In this document: positions 1 to 10,196 of the stretch, piece by piece
Position numbering within the stretch: position 1 is the stretch's first letter
How the letters are laid out: each line of letters begins with the position of its first letter
From: MFD04580-c1 sp963702995
Lineage (GTDB): Bacteria; Planctomycetota; Phycisphaerae; Tepidisphaerales; Tepidisphaeraceae
Length of the DNA: 64,000 bases
NCBI GenBank assembly: GCA_963702995.1
Contig: OY969783.1
Location: forward strand, 5,828,001-5,892,000
Reading direction: 5' to 3'
The notes under the pieces: generated by a model
Seen by the model: only the letters and a program-made list of their open reading frames with translations
Database searches by the model: none
Told to the model about the DNA's origin: nothing
Position numbers and translations under genes: made by a program

Positions 1-426
<426 letters not shown>

Positions 427-457
427 GCCCGCATCCGAAAGGATGCGGGCTTTTTTT
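427..457 (+). terminator. Intrinsic terminator of the 16S transcript
   Basis: A perfect 10-bp stem (GCCCGCATCC at 427-436, GGATGCGGGC at 441-450) with a GAAA tetraloop is followed directly by seven T residues. This is a textbook rho-independent terminator. It shows that the 16S gene is transcribed alone. Confidence 0.92.
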
Positions 458-761
458 ATTGCCTCCCGCTGATGTCCTACGCCGGTCGTACCGGCGCGGT
501 GGCTCGCACGCCGTCCGGTAATCTCAGCGATCAGTGCGCTTTCATTCGCCTTCGCCCCTTTTCATCCGTGCGGCCGTTGGCATAATACATGGTCCGGGGC
601 AAGTCGGGCGGCCGGGGCTTGGTCTTCGCCCGTCGCCTGCCGATCGGCCGCCACGCGTTTCAGGAACGCTTGCGGCCGCCGCCCTTGGAGTGCTCGTGCC
701 GCGAAGACGGGATTCGCACACGGGCTTGGCTGCCAGACGTCCCGAGTCAGAGGGAGTTTTC

Positions 762-2143
762 ATGGGTCCGACGAACGTCGCGCTGGTAAACCTGTTTCGG
801 GCTGATCAGGCCCTGCGTCAGGCACAGGAGCGTCTCGACGCCGCCAACAAAAACGTCCGCATCCAGGAACGACGCGTCAACGAACTTTCGGAAAAGCTCC
901 GCCTCGGCCAGACTTCCCTCCTTGAGAACAAAGCCCGCGCGGGGCAGGTCGAGCTTGACGTCGCCTCCCGCGAAGCCCACATCGAGAAGCTCCGGTCCCA
1001 GCAGGCGAACACCAAGAACAACAAGGAATACCAGGCGTTCCTGGTTGAGATTAACACCAGCAAACTGGACAAGGCCAAGCTCGAAGAAGAGCAGATCAAG
1101 GCGATGGAGGCGGTCGAGAAAATTCAGGGCGAGGTCGCCATCCTCCAGGCGCAGGTCGAGACCGAGCGCGGAAAGCTGGATGTGATGAAGGGGCAGATCG
1201 GCGACACCGTCAAGCGGCTGGAGGCGGAAGTGAACGCCCTGAAGCCGACGCGAGACGCCGCCGCCGCCGCCGCTCCGGCCCGCGGCCGCGAAGCGTTCGA
1301 GCGGCTCGCCGAACGGAACGACGGGGACGCCCTCTCCGCCGTCTGCAAGCCCGACCGCCGTCGCGAAGAGTACCTGTGCACCGAGTGCAACATGGAGCTC
1401 GTCCGCGACATTTACAACAAACTCCACACGCGCGACGAGATCATCTTCTGCCCGAGCTGCGCCCGGATCCTATACATCCCCGAAGACTTCACGCCCGCGA
1501 TGGCCATCGGCGTCGCCCGCGCCCGCGGGCGCCCGCCCCCAAGAAGACGCGCACCGCCAGGCCCAAGGCGGCCAAGGCGCCGGGTGCGGCCGCGTCGGAG
1601 CCAACCGCTTCTGACGACGCCACCGCGGAAGACGGCAGCGTGGTGATCGAGCTTCGCGCGAAGGGCCGGATCGGCGAAGTCCTCGCCCGCGCCCAGGGGG
1701 AAACCGTCCAGAGCGCGATGAAGGCCAAGGAGACCCCAATCGAGTGCGAAGTCTTCATCGACGACGAGCTCGCAGGGATCTATAAGGGCCAGACGCCGGA
1801 GCACCTTGAGCGCGCGGTCAAGTTTTACCTGGAGCAGGCCGGGTTAAAGCACACGGTGCGTGTCGCGACGACGCAAAAGCCGCTGGCGTCGAGCCCGCTC
1901 GCGACATCGGGCGACGAGCCGGCCTCGGCGGATGCTCCGGGCTCGGAGGCTACTCCGGCGGCAGCCGAACTCCCGGTGGCCAGGCCCACCGCAATCGATC
2001 TCGCCCCGGCGGCCGCGGCCCACGCGCACGAGCCGTTGTCGAGCCATGCCCCCTCGGCAAATGGCGATTCCTCGGGACAGGATGAGAATCCAGAGCCCCA
2101 CAACGATCGTGCGGAACCGTCCGAGGTTCAGTCGCACGCTTGA
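762..2143 (+). CDS. Coiled-coil protein with C4 zinc ribbon (frame break near 1520-1541)
   Basis: From ATG 762 (preceded by AGAGGGAG) the protein opens with about 170 residues of heptad-rich coiled coil. A four-cysteine zinc ribbon follows at about residues 205-233 (YLCTEC...IIFCPSC). This is the architecture of the bacterial zf-RING_7/DUF164 family, proposed to bind nucleic acid or act in translation-associated processes; its substrate here is unknown. After the ribbon the frame breaks in the run around 1520-1541. The continuation in the -1 frame (KKTRTARPKAAKAPG, then a compact VVIELRAKGRIGEVLARAQGE region) runs to 2143 and ends in an Ala/Pro/Ser-rich tail. A single missing base restores one protein of about 460 residues. 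An upstream in-frame extension from 534 is spurious low-complexity sequence. Confidence 0.8.
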
Positions 2144-2405
2144 TGCCTCCAAGTGGGAACGGCGCGGGTTCGTTGTTCCCCTGCTCGGCGTCCCGCAACT
2201 ATCGTTTGGTGGCCTGCGACCCACCGAGAGGCGCTGACTGCTAAGTTCTTGCACCCGCCGCTTCATCGCTGCCGCAAGTCCGAACGGTCCTTGATCCGCC
2301 GCAACCGCCTCTGACAGAGTCAGTTGGGCGTTGAATGGCGGCGACCGCGCACGTACCACCTGAAAAAACCTCGCTTTCAGCCGCTTTATCGTTGAACCCG
2401 CCGAC

Positions 2406-4531
2406 TTGACGCAGCATAGTGCTTTCGGCGGAGCGCAGTGGCCCCATGCGGTTCGGGAAGGATGGATCCTTTCGATTTGGGGCGACCGGCGGCAACGGCG
2501 GCAGGCAGGGCATCGATCGCCGCCGCGTACTTTTGGAGGAGTTCGTTTGGACATTGAAGCTCTCGAAACGCGGGCCTTGCTCTCCGTTTCCCTTCAGGTT
2601 GCCTGTCCGGTCCAGGATCTGGGCTCGGCGGCTTCGGTTACGCCCGCGATTGATGCGGGGTTGCCGGCGGGGACGACTGCGGTTTCGGGTTACACGCCAG
2701 CCCAGATTCGGCACGCGTACGGCTTCGATCAGATTCGCTTCGGGGGCGGCAAGATCATCGGCGACGGCCGCGGCCAGACGATCGGAATCGTGGACGCCTT
2801 CCACCACGCCTCAATGGCCTCCGACCTTCGTATTTTTGACCAGCGTTTTTCACTGCCCGACCCGCCGAGTTTCAAAGTCCTGGATCAGTATGGCGGCGTT
2901 CACTATCCATCTTCGGACGCCGCTTGGGCGGCGGAGACAGCGCTCGATGTCGAGTGGGCGCACGCGGCCGCTCCTGGCGCAAGCATTGTGCTGATCGAGG
3001 CGCGCAGCGATGACATGAGCAATCTGGTGGCGGCCGTGAACACCGCCCGTAAGCTCCCGAACGTCTCGACGGTATCGATGAGCTGGGGCGCTCCCGAGTT
3101 CGGGTCGCAGTCGGGATTTGATTCAGTCCTTCGCACGCCGACGGGGCATGCCGGCATCACGTTCATCGCCGCGACCGGCGACGGCGGATCGGGGGGCGGC
3201 CCGGAATGGCCGGCGAGTTCGCCCTCGGTCTTGGGCGTTGGCGGGACTTCCCTGCATGTCAGCGGCTCGGCCGGCACGTACAGCTATGAGACGGGCTGGA
3301 AGGGGAGCGGCGGCGGGATCAGCATTTACGAGCCGCAGCCGGCGTTTCAGAAGAACTTGCGGATCTCCGCCGGCCGCTCGGTCCCCGATGTCTCGTTCAA
3401 CGCCGATCCGGCGACAGGTTACGCCGTCTACGATTCCAGCCAGTATGACGGCGCCAGCGGGTGGCGCCGATTGGGGGGCACCAGCGCCGTGCGCCGCAAT
3501 GGGCGGCCCTTGTCGCCATCGCCGACCAGGGCCGCATCCTCAAGGGCCTCCCGTCGCTCGACGGCGCTCAAGGAACGCTCCCAGCGCTCTATCGCGTCTA
3601 CCCCACCGGGTCGGTTCGGGCGATCCCCGCGAACAGCGCCTACTCGCAGGACCTACACGACATTACTTCCGGCTCCAGCTCGGCCTACTACTGGGCTGGC
3701 CCGGGGTACGACGGCGTCACCGGGCTCGGCACGCCGCGGGCCGTGTCGGTCGTGACGCTGCTGGGGCTGGTTGGCGCGCCCTCCACAGCGGCCGCCGCGT
3801 CGAGCGCGACGCCGAAGACGCCGGCCGTCGCCCGCTCAATCCCTTCCGCACGGCCAGCCGTCGATGACGGCGAACTGTCAACGCCGAGATACCGCTCCGT
3901 TGGGCTGCGCGGATCACGGTTCAAGGGAGCGTCCAACGAATCGACAACCGCGCTGTCGCCTGACAAGCTGGCCGTGACGGGCACGGACGCCGCGGCCGCC
4001 TCCGTGAGCGACGTAAGGCGGCAATCCACAGAAGCTTTAAACGGCCCCGCGTCGGCCGGACGATCCGCATCCGGGCCTGAGACCCTCGCGGCCGCAACGC
4101 ATGGCCTCCCGAGCCTTGCGGCCCGCGTGGCTGCGCCGGCCGGCGGAACCGTGGCTCGATCCGACGCAATGGCCCCGGGCGGCGCACCGGCGTGGGGAAC
4201 GTCGCCGGTGAGAGGCGTCAAAGCAGGCTCCGACGACGGCGGGGGATGGATCGGATCGGCCTGGGCCGGAGCGGCCGCTCGCGCAGTCCGCCACACGGCC
4301 GACGGCGTTGAACTCTCCTGGCGCGGCCCCGCGTTTCTACTCGACCTGGCGGAAAGCCGGATCGGCGGCGGGGAGACCGTCTCCCGTACATGGGAAACCA
4401 CCGCCGTCGTGGCCTTCGCGGCCACCCTTGCCGGTGTCTGGTATTGCAATGCGGCGACAACGCGGCGTCGTGAAGTCCTCGCCGACGCCCCCGTCGGTCC
4501 ATTGCACCCGCTTCGATCATCGCTGGCGTGA
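2406..4531 (+). CDS. Secreted S53 (sedolisin-like) peptidase with LEPR-XLL-type N-terminus, copy 1 (frame break at the active-site Ser)
   Basis: This predicted exported serine-carboxyl peptidase starts with a basic segment and the motif LEALETRALLS, the LEPR-XLL-type signature of large planctomycete surface proteins. The peptidase domain follows: GYTPAQIRHAYGFDQI, then AETALDVEWAHA, which supplies the Glu and Asp of the S53 triad, then the oxyanion Asp in TFIAATGDGG. At the catalytic GTSA motif the frame breaks near 3488, and the downstream frame reads PQWAALVAIADQGR to 4531. One missing G restores GTSAGAPQW. The C-terminus has a low-complexity Ala/Pro linker and a hydrophobic segment (VVAFAATLAGVWYC) before a basic tail, probably a membrane anchor. 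The start is uncertain. TTG 2406 gives a basic leader but has no clear ribosome site. TTG 2547 has GGAGG upstream but would remove the leader. Confidence 0.75.
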
Positions 4532-4690
4532 CTCGCCTCCGATCGGCGGGTCAACGCGCGGATCCCGTAAGGGCCGCGCTGCGATCCGCGCACCACCTCT
4601 GTCACGCCGAAGAACACCCACAACGGGTCGATGCTCCGCGGACGTTGCCCCCTCGTGCCTTCGATCCCGGCTCGTGTTAAAAGACGGCCT

Positions 4691-5437
4691 ATGGACGAAG
4701 AGTTGACGTTGCAGTTCGACGGGGGGAGCCGGGGCAACCCCGGCCCTGCGGGGATCGGCGTTGTGGTGCAGGCGAAGGACGGCACGCCGTTGGTGACCCT
4801 TGGGCGTTTCATCGGCCGGGCGACCAACAACGTCGCGGAGTACCGGGCGCTGATCACCGCCATGGAAGAGGCCGGCCGCCTCGGCGCCCGCAGGGTCGTC
4901 ATCCGCGGCGACAGTGAGCTGGTCGTCCGCCAGATGCTCGGGGTGTACAAGGTTCGACATCTCGCCATGAAGCCGCTCTACGAAGAAGCGCAGCGGCTGA
5001 TGCGCACCTTTGAGAAGGCGCGGATCGAGCACAACCTTCGGAACAAGAACGAGCTGGCGGACAAGCTGGCCAACATGGCGATGGACCGCCGCGCCGACGT
5101 CACTGACCCAGACGGCAACCCCGGCCAGCCCTCGCCCAAGGACCGCGGCGGGGGAGGCGGCTCAATCCCCTCCACGCCGCGCGCGCCATCACTTTCCCCT
5201 TCGACCGTCGTCAGCCGCGCCTCGCAGGCATCGGCCGAGCCGAGAGCGACGAACGCGCTTGGCCCGTCGGCCGGCGTAGGGGCGGGCCGAGGGCCGACAG
5301 CGCCCGAGCCGACGGAAGCCCGATTCTTCTGCTCGGACTGCGGCTGCCTGATCGAGGTGAAAAAGTTCGGTCGAGCGCAGAATCGCGATGAATCATTCAT
5401 CTGCCAGTGCGGGTCTCCAATGTCCAGAGGGACGTAA
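4691..5437 (+). CDS. rnhA: Ribonuclease HI family protein with C-terminal Cys cluster
   Basis: This predicted cytoplasmic endonuclease cuts the RNA strand of RNA-DNA hybrids. The N-terminal 130 residues carry the family's acidic residues in their usual places: Asp10 in FDGGSRGNPGP, Glu50 in NNVAEYRAL, Asp74 in RGDSELVV and Asp124 in NELADKLANMAMD. This is the short RNase HI type without a basic protrusion. A low-complexity linker of roughly 80 residues then leads to a cysteine cluster (FFCSDCGC...FICQCGSP) near the C-terminus. It looks like a zinc-binding knuckle and is not part of standard RNase HI (about 150 residues versus 248 here). ATG 4691 is chosen because the core fold begins four residues later. 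A 17-bp perfect inverted repeat lies about 65 bp after the stop. Confidence 0.9.
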   Translation: MDEELTLQFDGGSRGNPGPAGIGVVVQAKDGTPLVTLGRFIGRATNNVAEYRALITAMEEAGRLGARRVVIRGDSELVVRQMLGVYKVRHLAMKPLYEEAQRLMRTFEKARIEHNLRNKNELADKLANMAMDRRADVTDPDGNPGQPSPKDRGGGGGSIPSTPRAPSLSPSTVVSRASQASAEPRATNALGPSAGVGAGRGPTAPEPTEARFFCSDCGCLIEVKKFGRAQNRDESFICQCGSPMSRGT

Positions 5438-5502
5438 CGACTGAGCCGCGATCGCGCAAACTCGCGCTTGTCGCCATCTACTTTTTCTCGGCGTTTCTGC
5501 CT

Positions 5503-5559
5503 TGGCGTCTTGGCGTTCATTTTGCCTTGGAGCAGCAAGGAGTGAACGCCAAGACGCCA
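5503..5559. repeat. 17-bp perfect inverted repeat downstream of rnhA
   Basis: TGGCGTCTTGGCGTTCA at 5503-5519 is exactly repeated in inverse at 5543-5559, with a 23-nt spacer. The arms can form a long stem between two genes on the same strand. It has no T run, so it is more like a REP-type or transcript-stabilising hairpin than an intrinsic terminator. The rest of 5438-5726 holds nothing else I recognise. Confidence 0.85.
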
Positions 5560-5726
5560 GGGGACGAGCGCCAGGAAGAAGCGAAGATCGGGGCAGCGTT
5601 CCCGGGCCATCGACGGCGCAGGCCGTTGCGCCCCGTCTGTCTTGTCTGACGAAGGCGGCTTCGTTTACACTTGCAGGCGACACGTCGAAACCGGCATCCT
5701 GGCCGAACATCAAGAAGGGATTGACT

Positions 5727-6812
5727 ATGCGGAGCACCGCGACCATTCGATCAATTTCGGCGGCGGCAGCGCTGCTGCTGACCATCGGGCTGACCTTCCC
5801 CGCGCCGCTCCTTGCCCACGATGGCGATCACGCGGCCGCCGCGCCTCCCGACGCCCGCTGCGTGACCGACGCCGTCAAGACCGGTTCGGGGGCGTTCACC
5901 TACCAAAGCGTTCCAAATTGGTGCCAGATCCCCGAGGGGAAGAAGAACCTCGGCTCCACGCACGGCGGCGTCGTGGTGGATAAGGCCGGCAACATCTACT
6001 TCAGCATGGATACCGGCCCGCAAGGGATCCTGGTCTATTCGCCGGACGGCAAGATCGTCCGCGGCTTCGCCGAAAAGTTCGTTGGCATTCACGGCCTCTG
6101 CATCAACGACGAAGGGGGCGAGGAGTTTATCTACGCCGCCCATCTTGCGGGGAAGCAGGCGGTGAAGTTCAAGATGGACGGGACGGTTGTCTGGACGATC
6201 CCGCTGCCGAAAGAATCGGGCAAGTATGAGAAGCCCGAGCAGTACAAGCCGACCGCGATCGCCGTCGCGCCGAACGGCGATGTGTTCGTCGCCGACGGGT
6301 ACGGGCAGAACTGGATCCACCAGTTCGACAAGGACCAGAAGTACATTCGCAGCTTCGGCGGCCCCGGCACCGAGCCCGGCAAGTTCAAGACCTGCCATGG
6401 CCTGGCCATCGACAAGCGCGGCGAGAAGCCGCTTCTGCTCGTCTGCGATCGTGCCAACAAGCGACTCCAGCACTTCGACCTGGAGGGCAACTTTGTCGAT
6501 GTCGCGGCCACCGGCCTGGGCCTTCCGTGCTCGCTGAGCTTCCATGGATCGAACATCGCCGTTGCCGAGCTTGAGGGGCGTGTGGAGATCCTGGATGGGT
6601 CGAACAAGGTTGTTTCAGTCGTGGGGGACGAGCAGGACAAGCGGCCGCGTGCGACCAACAAAGTGCCCCCGGAAGACTGGAAAGAAGGGATCTTCAACGC
6701 CGCGCACGGCGTATCATTCGATAAGGATGGCAACCTCTACGTGGAAGATTGGAACTATACCGGGCGCATCTGCAAGATGAGCCTTGTGAAGGATCAGGCC
6801 CGCGCCGATTAA
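5727..6812 (+). CDS. Secreted NHL-repeat / six-bladed beta-propeller protein
   Basis: ATG 5727 follows GAAGGGA at good spacing and opens a clear signal peptide (MRSTATIRSISAAAALLLTIGLTFPAPLLA). The mature protein is a run of NHL-like blades, for example GGVVVDKAGNIYFS, PTAIAVAPNGDVFVADGYG, HGLAIDKRGEKPLLLVCDRANKRLQHFD and HGVSFDKDGNLYVEDWNY. Such propellers act as binding scaffolds or, in some families, as lyases or peptidyl-hydroxyglycine enzymes. Nothing here fixes a reaction. It precedes the PSD1 cytochrome gene on the same strand, separated by a hairpin-bearing gap of 237 bp. Confidence 0.87.
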   Translation: MRSTATIRSISAAAALLLTIGLTFPAPLLAHDGDHAAAAPPDARCVTDAVKTGSGAFTYQSVPNWCQIPEGKKNLGSTHGGVVVDKAGNIYFSMDTGPQGILVYSPDGKIVRGFAEKFVGIHGLCINDEGGEEFIYAAHLAGKQAVKFKMDGTVVWTIPLPKESGKYEKPEQYKPTAIAVAPNGDVFVADGYGQNWIHQFDKDQKYIRSFGGPGTEPGKFKTCHGLAIDKRGEKPLLLVCDRANKRLQHFDLEGNFVDVAATGLGLPCSLSFHGSNIAVAELEGRVEILDGSNKVVSVVGDEQDKRPRATNKVPPEDWKEGIFNAAHGVSFDKDGNLYVEDWNYTGRICKMSLVKDQARAD

Positions 6813-6839
6813 CGGCCGCCTTGGATCTGGGCCACTCCT

Positions 6840-6873
6840 AACGTCCGCCTCGCATCCTGCCGGGGCGGACGTT
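6840..6873 (+). terminator. Hairpin after the NHL gene (possible terminator)
   Basis: A perfect 10-bp stem (AACGTCCGCC at 6840-6849, GGCGGACGTT at 6864-6873) lies 27 bp after the NHL stop. No T tract follows, so termination is only a possibility. Confidence 0.4.
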
Positions 6874-7049
6874 CGACGTTGAGCGGCGATCGGCTCGAAC
6901 ACCAGACGCCCGCGGCGGAGCGGCCAGGACGGTACGGGCCGAGACGGAGCGCTCAAAGTTCAGACAAATCGCCACATTCGCCGGGAGCTGTTGTATTAGG
7001 TTCCAGAGGAGGGGTTGGGTCGAGTGCCCCGTCGTTTTTGAATCACCAC

Positions 7050-10000
7050 ATGATCCGGTTATCACGCAACATCTTCACCGTCATCGGGTTCGTACTGGTC
7101 GCCGGGCTGGGTCGGGCCGCGCTGGCTGGTGATGCGCCGACGGATGGGGCCGGGCTCGACTTTTTCGAAAAGAAGGTCCGCCCGGTCCTCGTGGAGCAGT
7201 GCTATAGCTGCCACAGCATCGACGCTCGCAAAGCCGGCAAGCTGAAAGGCGAGCTTGCGCTCGACACGCGCGAGGCGACGCTCAAGGGGGGCGAGAATGG
7301 TGTGATCCTGGTCCCTGGGAAGGTGGAGGAGAGTCGGCTCATCAAGGCCGTCCGGTACACCGACGACGACCTGAAAATGCCGCCGAAAGTGCGGCTGTCG
7401 CCCGATGTCGTGGCCGACCTAGAAAAGTGGGTCGCCATGGGCGCGCCCGACCCGCGTACCGCCCCGGCGGATGCCGGCGGGCCTGTCGCCTCAACCAAAC
7501 GCGTGATCGACATCGCCGCGTCGCGCGAGTACTGGGCGTTCAAGCCCTTGGCCCACCCCGCGGTCCCACTGGCGAATCGATCGGACTGGGGCCGCACGGC
7601 AATCGATCAGTTCATCCTCGCCCAGCAGGAGCAAAGGGGAGTCACCCCGAATGAACCGATCGCCAAAGCGCAGTTGATCCGCCGTGCGTATTTCGATTTG
7701 ATCGGCCTGCCCCCGACGCCAGCGGAAGTGGAGGCTTTCGTCGCTGACTCCGCGCCGGGCGCTTACGAGGCGCTGATCGACCGGCTTCTCGCCAGCGCTC
7801 ATTATGGCGAGCGGTGGGGGCGGCACTGGCTGGATGTGGTCCGCTTCGCCGAGAGCAACGGGTACGAGTTCGACGCCGACCGGCCGGGTGCGTTTCAGTA
7901 CCGCGACTTCGTCATCCGGGCGTTCAATCAGGACATGCCGTACGACGAGTTTGTGCGGCTGCAGCTCGCGGGGGATAAGCTTAAGCCCGGTGATTACGAC
8001 GCGACGGCCGCCACCGGCTTTCTCGTCGCCGGGCCGTCGCCGGGGCAGATCACCGTCAAGACGGCCGAGCCGCTCCGCTACGACCAGCTCGACGACATGA
8101 TCTCCACCTTCGGCAGCTCCGTGCTGGGGCTGACGCTCGGCTGCTGCCGTTGCCACGATCATAAGTTCGATCCGGTCCCGCAGAAGGACTATTACCGCCT
8201 CATCGCCTGCTTCGCCGATTGCGACGCCGCGCAGGTCAAGCTCGATCCGCGCCGGGCGGAGTACGATGCCGCGTTGAACAAGTGGAAGGCGGAGCATGCG
8301 CCGATCGCCGCGGCATGGGATCGCTTTGTGAAGGAGAAGGCGCCGGCCCGCATTGAGAAGTGGCGCGCGGAAGCGTCGGCGGCCGCCACCACCGCCCCGT
8401 GGCTGGTGCTGGACGTGGATCGCGCGGATGTGGCGGTCGTTTCCTCCGGCATGACCGAGCACCTCAAGAAAATGGACGACGGGTCGCTCCTGCTCGAAGA
8501 TCTCGGCAGGCGCAACGTGACCTACAAGCTGTCGGTCAAGACCAAGCTCAAAGAGATGACCGGCCTGCGGATCGAGGGGCTTGTTGACGAACGCTCGCCC
8601 GCCCACGGCCCGGGCGTTGGCGAGCGCGGCGAATTCCTTCTCACCCGCACCGTCGTTCGGGCGGCCCCGATCAACGGCAAGGGGAAGCCGCTCGCCGTTC
8701 GGCTTCGGGCCGTCGCCGCCAGCGCACAGGCCAAGTCGTACGAGCTGGACCTGGGGCTCAACACCAACCAGGTTGATGGCTGGGCCACCGGCGAGCCCGG
8801 CAAGCCGGCCGTGGCGGCCGTGCAGTTCGATAAGCCCGTCGGCTACGAGAACGGCACCGAGCTGTCCATCGAACTCTCCTTCGACAGCGGGGCGCCGCTG
8901 GCACGGGTCCGCGTCTCGGTCATGACCGCCGGGCGACCGGTCAGCCTTGAAGGCGACTCCGCCCCGCAGAACGCGCGGGAGATGGAGATTCTCCTCGCCG
9001 ATTCCGGCGGCGAAGTCACCGACGCCAACCGAGCCGACCTGGTGCGCTGGCTGCGTCGCATCGACCCGGAAGTTCAGGCCGCCTGGTCGCCTGTGGCGGC
9101 ACATCTGGCGTTAGAGCCGCTTGAGCCGCTCGAGACCCTCTTCGCCGCCGGCCTGAAGGGCGGGCGCCCCGTCTATCACCTCACCCGGGGCGAGACGAAC
9201 AAGAAGACCGAGCTCGCCCACTCCGGGTTCTTAGAGGTTCTGGAGGTCGGCGAAGACGGCGACGAACACTGGACCGGCAAGTTCACCCCGCGGCCGAACG
9301 ACAACCCCAAGCCCGAGGTTGAGTCGCGCGTCGCGATGGCCAAGTGGGTCACCGATACCGATCGCGGCGCCGGCAACCTCGTCGCCCGCGTGATGGCCAA
9401 TCGCCTCTGGCTGCACCACATGGGGCGCGGGCTGGTCGGCACGCCGAACGATTTCGGCTCGCAAGGCGACGCCCCGACGCACCCGGAGCTGCTCGACTAT
9501 CTCGCCGGACAGCTCGTGCGAAGCGGCTGGCGGCTCAAGCCACTCCACAAGCTCATCATGACCAGCGCCGTCTACATGCAGGCCGGCGCTCCGATCGATA
9601 AGAGCCTCGCCATCGACCCTGAGAACAAGCTCTGGTGGCGGCGGCCGCCCCAGCGCCTGGAGGCCGAGGCGATCCGCGACGCCCTGCTCGTCCTCAGCGG
9701 CAACCTGAATGAACAGATGTTCGGCCCCGGCACGCTCGACGAAGCGAGCCCCCGACGCAGCGTCTACCTGATGGTCAAGCGGAGCAAGCCGGTCCCGTTC
9801 ATGCAGTTATTCGATGCGCCCGAGCCCGCGCAGAGCATGGGGCAGCGGCAGGTGACGACCGTCGCCACGCAGGCGCTGACCATGATGAACTCGCCCCTCG
9901 TTCGCCTGCGGTCGGAGCAACTCGCCAAGCGCGTGCGGCCGACGCCCCAAACGCCCCTGTCCGACGCGATCGATGGCGCCTATCGACAGGCGTTCTGCCG

Positions 10001-10145
10001 CCGACCGACCGAAGCCGAGCTTTCGCGGTCGCTCCAGTTCATTGATCGTCAGGGGCAGAGCTACGGCAAGGGCGGGGAGGAAGCGGCGCTCGTGGATGTT
10101 TGCCAGATCCTGCTCTGCTCGAACGAATTCGTCTACGTCGAGTGA
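7050..10145 (+). CDS. PSD1-type c-type cytochrome protein (PSCyt1-DUF1549-DUF1553)
   Basis: This is a large exported protein (1031 residues) of a family greatly expanded in Planctomycetes. From ATG 7050 there is a signal peptide ending near LGRAALAGDA. A heme-binding CYSCH follows at residues 51-55 within the short planctomycete cytochrome module, with the typical tail LKGELALDTREATLKGGENG. The DUF1549 domain (DRLLASAHYGERWGRHWLDVVRFAESNGYEFD) includes a second CxxCH-like motif in LGCCRCHDHKFDP near residue 365. The C-terminal DUF1553 domain carries MANRLWLHHMGRGLVGTPNDFGSQGD. The function is unproven; a role in periplasmic oxidation linked to polysaccharide breakdown is often suggested. It sits 51 bp upstream of a DUF1501 gene, the usual partner. 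Confidence 0.93.
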   Translation: MIRLSRNIFTVIGFVLVAGLGRAALAGDAPTDGAGLDFFEKKVRPVLVEQCYSCHSIDARKAGKLKGELALDTREATLKGGENGVILVPGKVEESRLIKAVRYTDDDLKMPPKVRLSPDVVADLEKWVAMGAPDPRTAPADAGGPVASTKRVIDIAASREYWAFKPLAHPAVPLANRSDWGRTAIDQFILAQQEQRGVTPNEPIAKAQLIRRAYFDLIGLPPTPAEVEAFVADSAPGAYEALIDRLLASAHYGERWGRHWLDVVRFAESNGYEFDADRPGAFQYRDFVIRAFNQDMPYDEFVRLQLAGDKLKPGDYDATAATGFLVAGPSPGQITVKTAEPLRYDQLDDMISTFGSSVLGLTLGCCRCHDHKFDPVPQKDYYRLIACFADCDAAQVKLDPRRAEYDAALNKWKAEHAPIAAAWDRFVKEKAPARIEKWRAEASAAATTAPWLVLDVDRADVAVVSSGMTEHLKKMDDGSLLLEDLGRRNVTYKLSVKTKLKEMTGLRIEGLVDERSPAHGPGVGERGEFLLTRTVVRAAPINGKGKPLAVRLRAVAASAQAKSYELDLGLNTNQVDGWATGEPGKPAVAAVQFDKPVGYENGTELSIELSFDSGAPLARVRVSVMTAGRPVSLEGDSAPQNAREMEILLADSGGEVTDANRADLVRWLRRIDPEVQAAWSPVAAHLALEPLEPLETLFAAGLKGGRPVYHLTRGETNKKTELAHSGFLEVLEVGEDGDEHWTGKFTPRPNDNPKPEVESRVAMAKWVTDTDRGAGNLVARVMANRLWLHHMGRGLVGTPNDFGSQGDAPTHPELLDYLAGQLVRSGWRLKPLHKLIMTSAVYMQAGAPIDKSLAIDPENKLWWRRPPQRLEAEAIRDALLVLSGNLNEQMFGPGTLDEASPRRSVYLMVKRSKPVPFMQLFDAPEPAQSMGQRQVTTVATQALTMMNSPLVRLRSEQLAKRVRPTPQTPLSDAIDGAYRQAFCRRPTEAELSRSLQFIDRQGQSYGKGGEEAALVDVCQILLCSNEFVYVE

Positions 10146-10196
10146 GTCGCCTCCCCTGATGTCACGCGATCGGACCGCCAGCAGTGAGGTTGATCC

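Noticed and set aside
2406..2424. Promoter suggested by TTGACG near the S53 gene start
   Set aside because: No -10 element lies at a suitable distance, and the TTG may itself be the start codon.
3480..3495. Programmed frameshift at the GTSA motif of the first S53 peptidase
   Set aside because: There is no slippery heptamer or stem after it, the paralogue is intact at this site, and many other genes in the window show similar breaks. A missing base is simpler.
7491..9104. 537-residue open frame opposite the PSD1 cytochrome gene
   Set aside because: Shadow frame; the plus strand carries CxxCH motifs and DUF1549/DUF1553.
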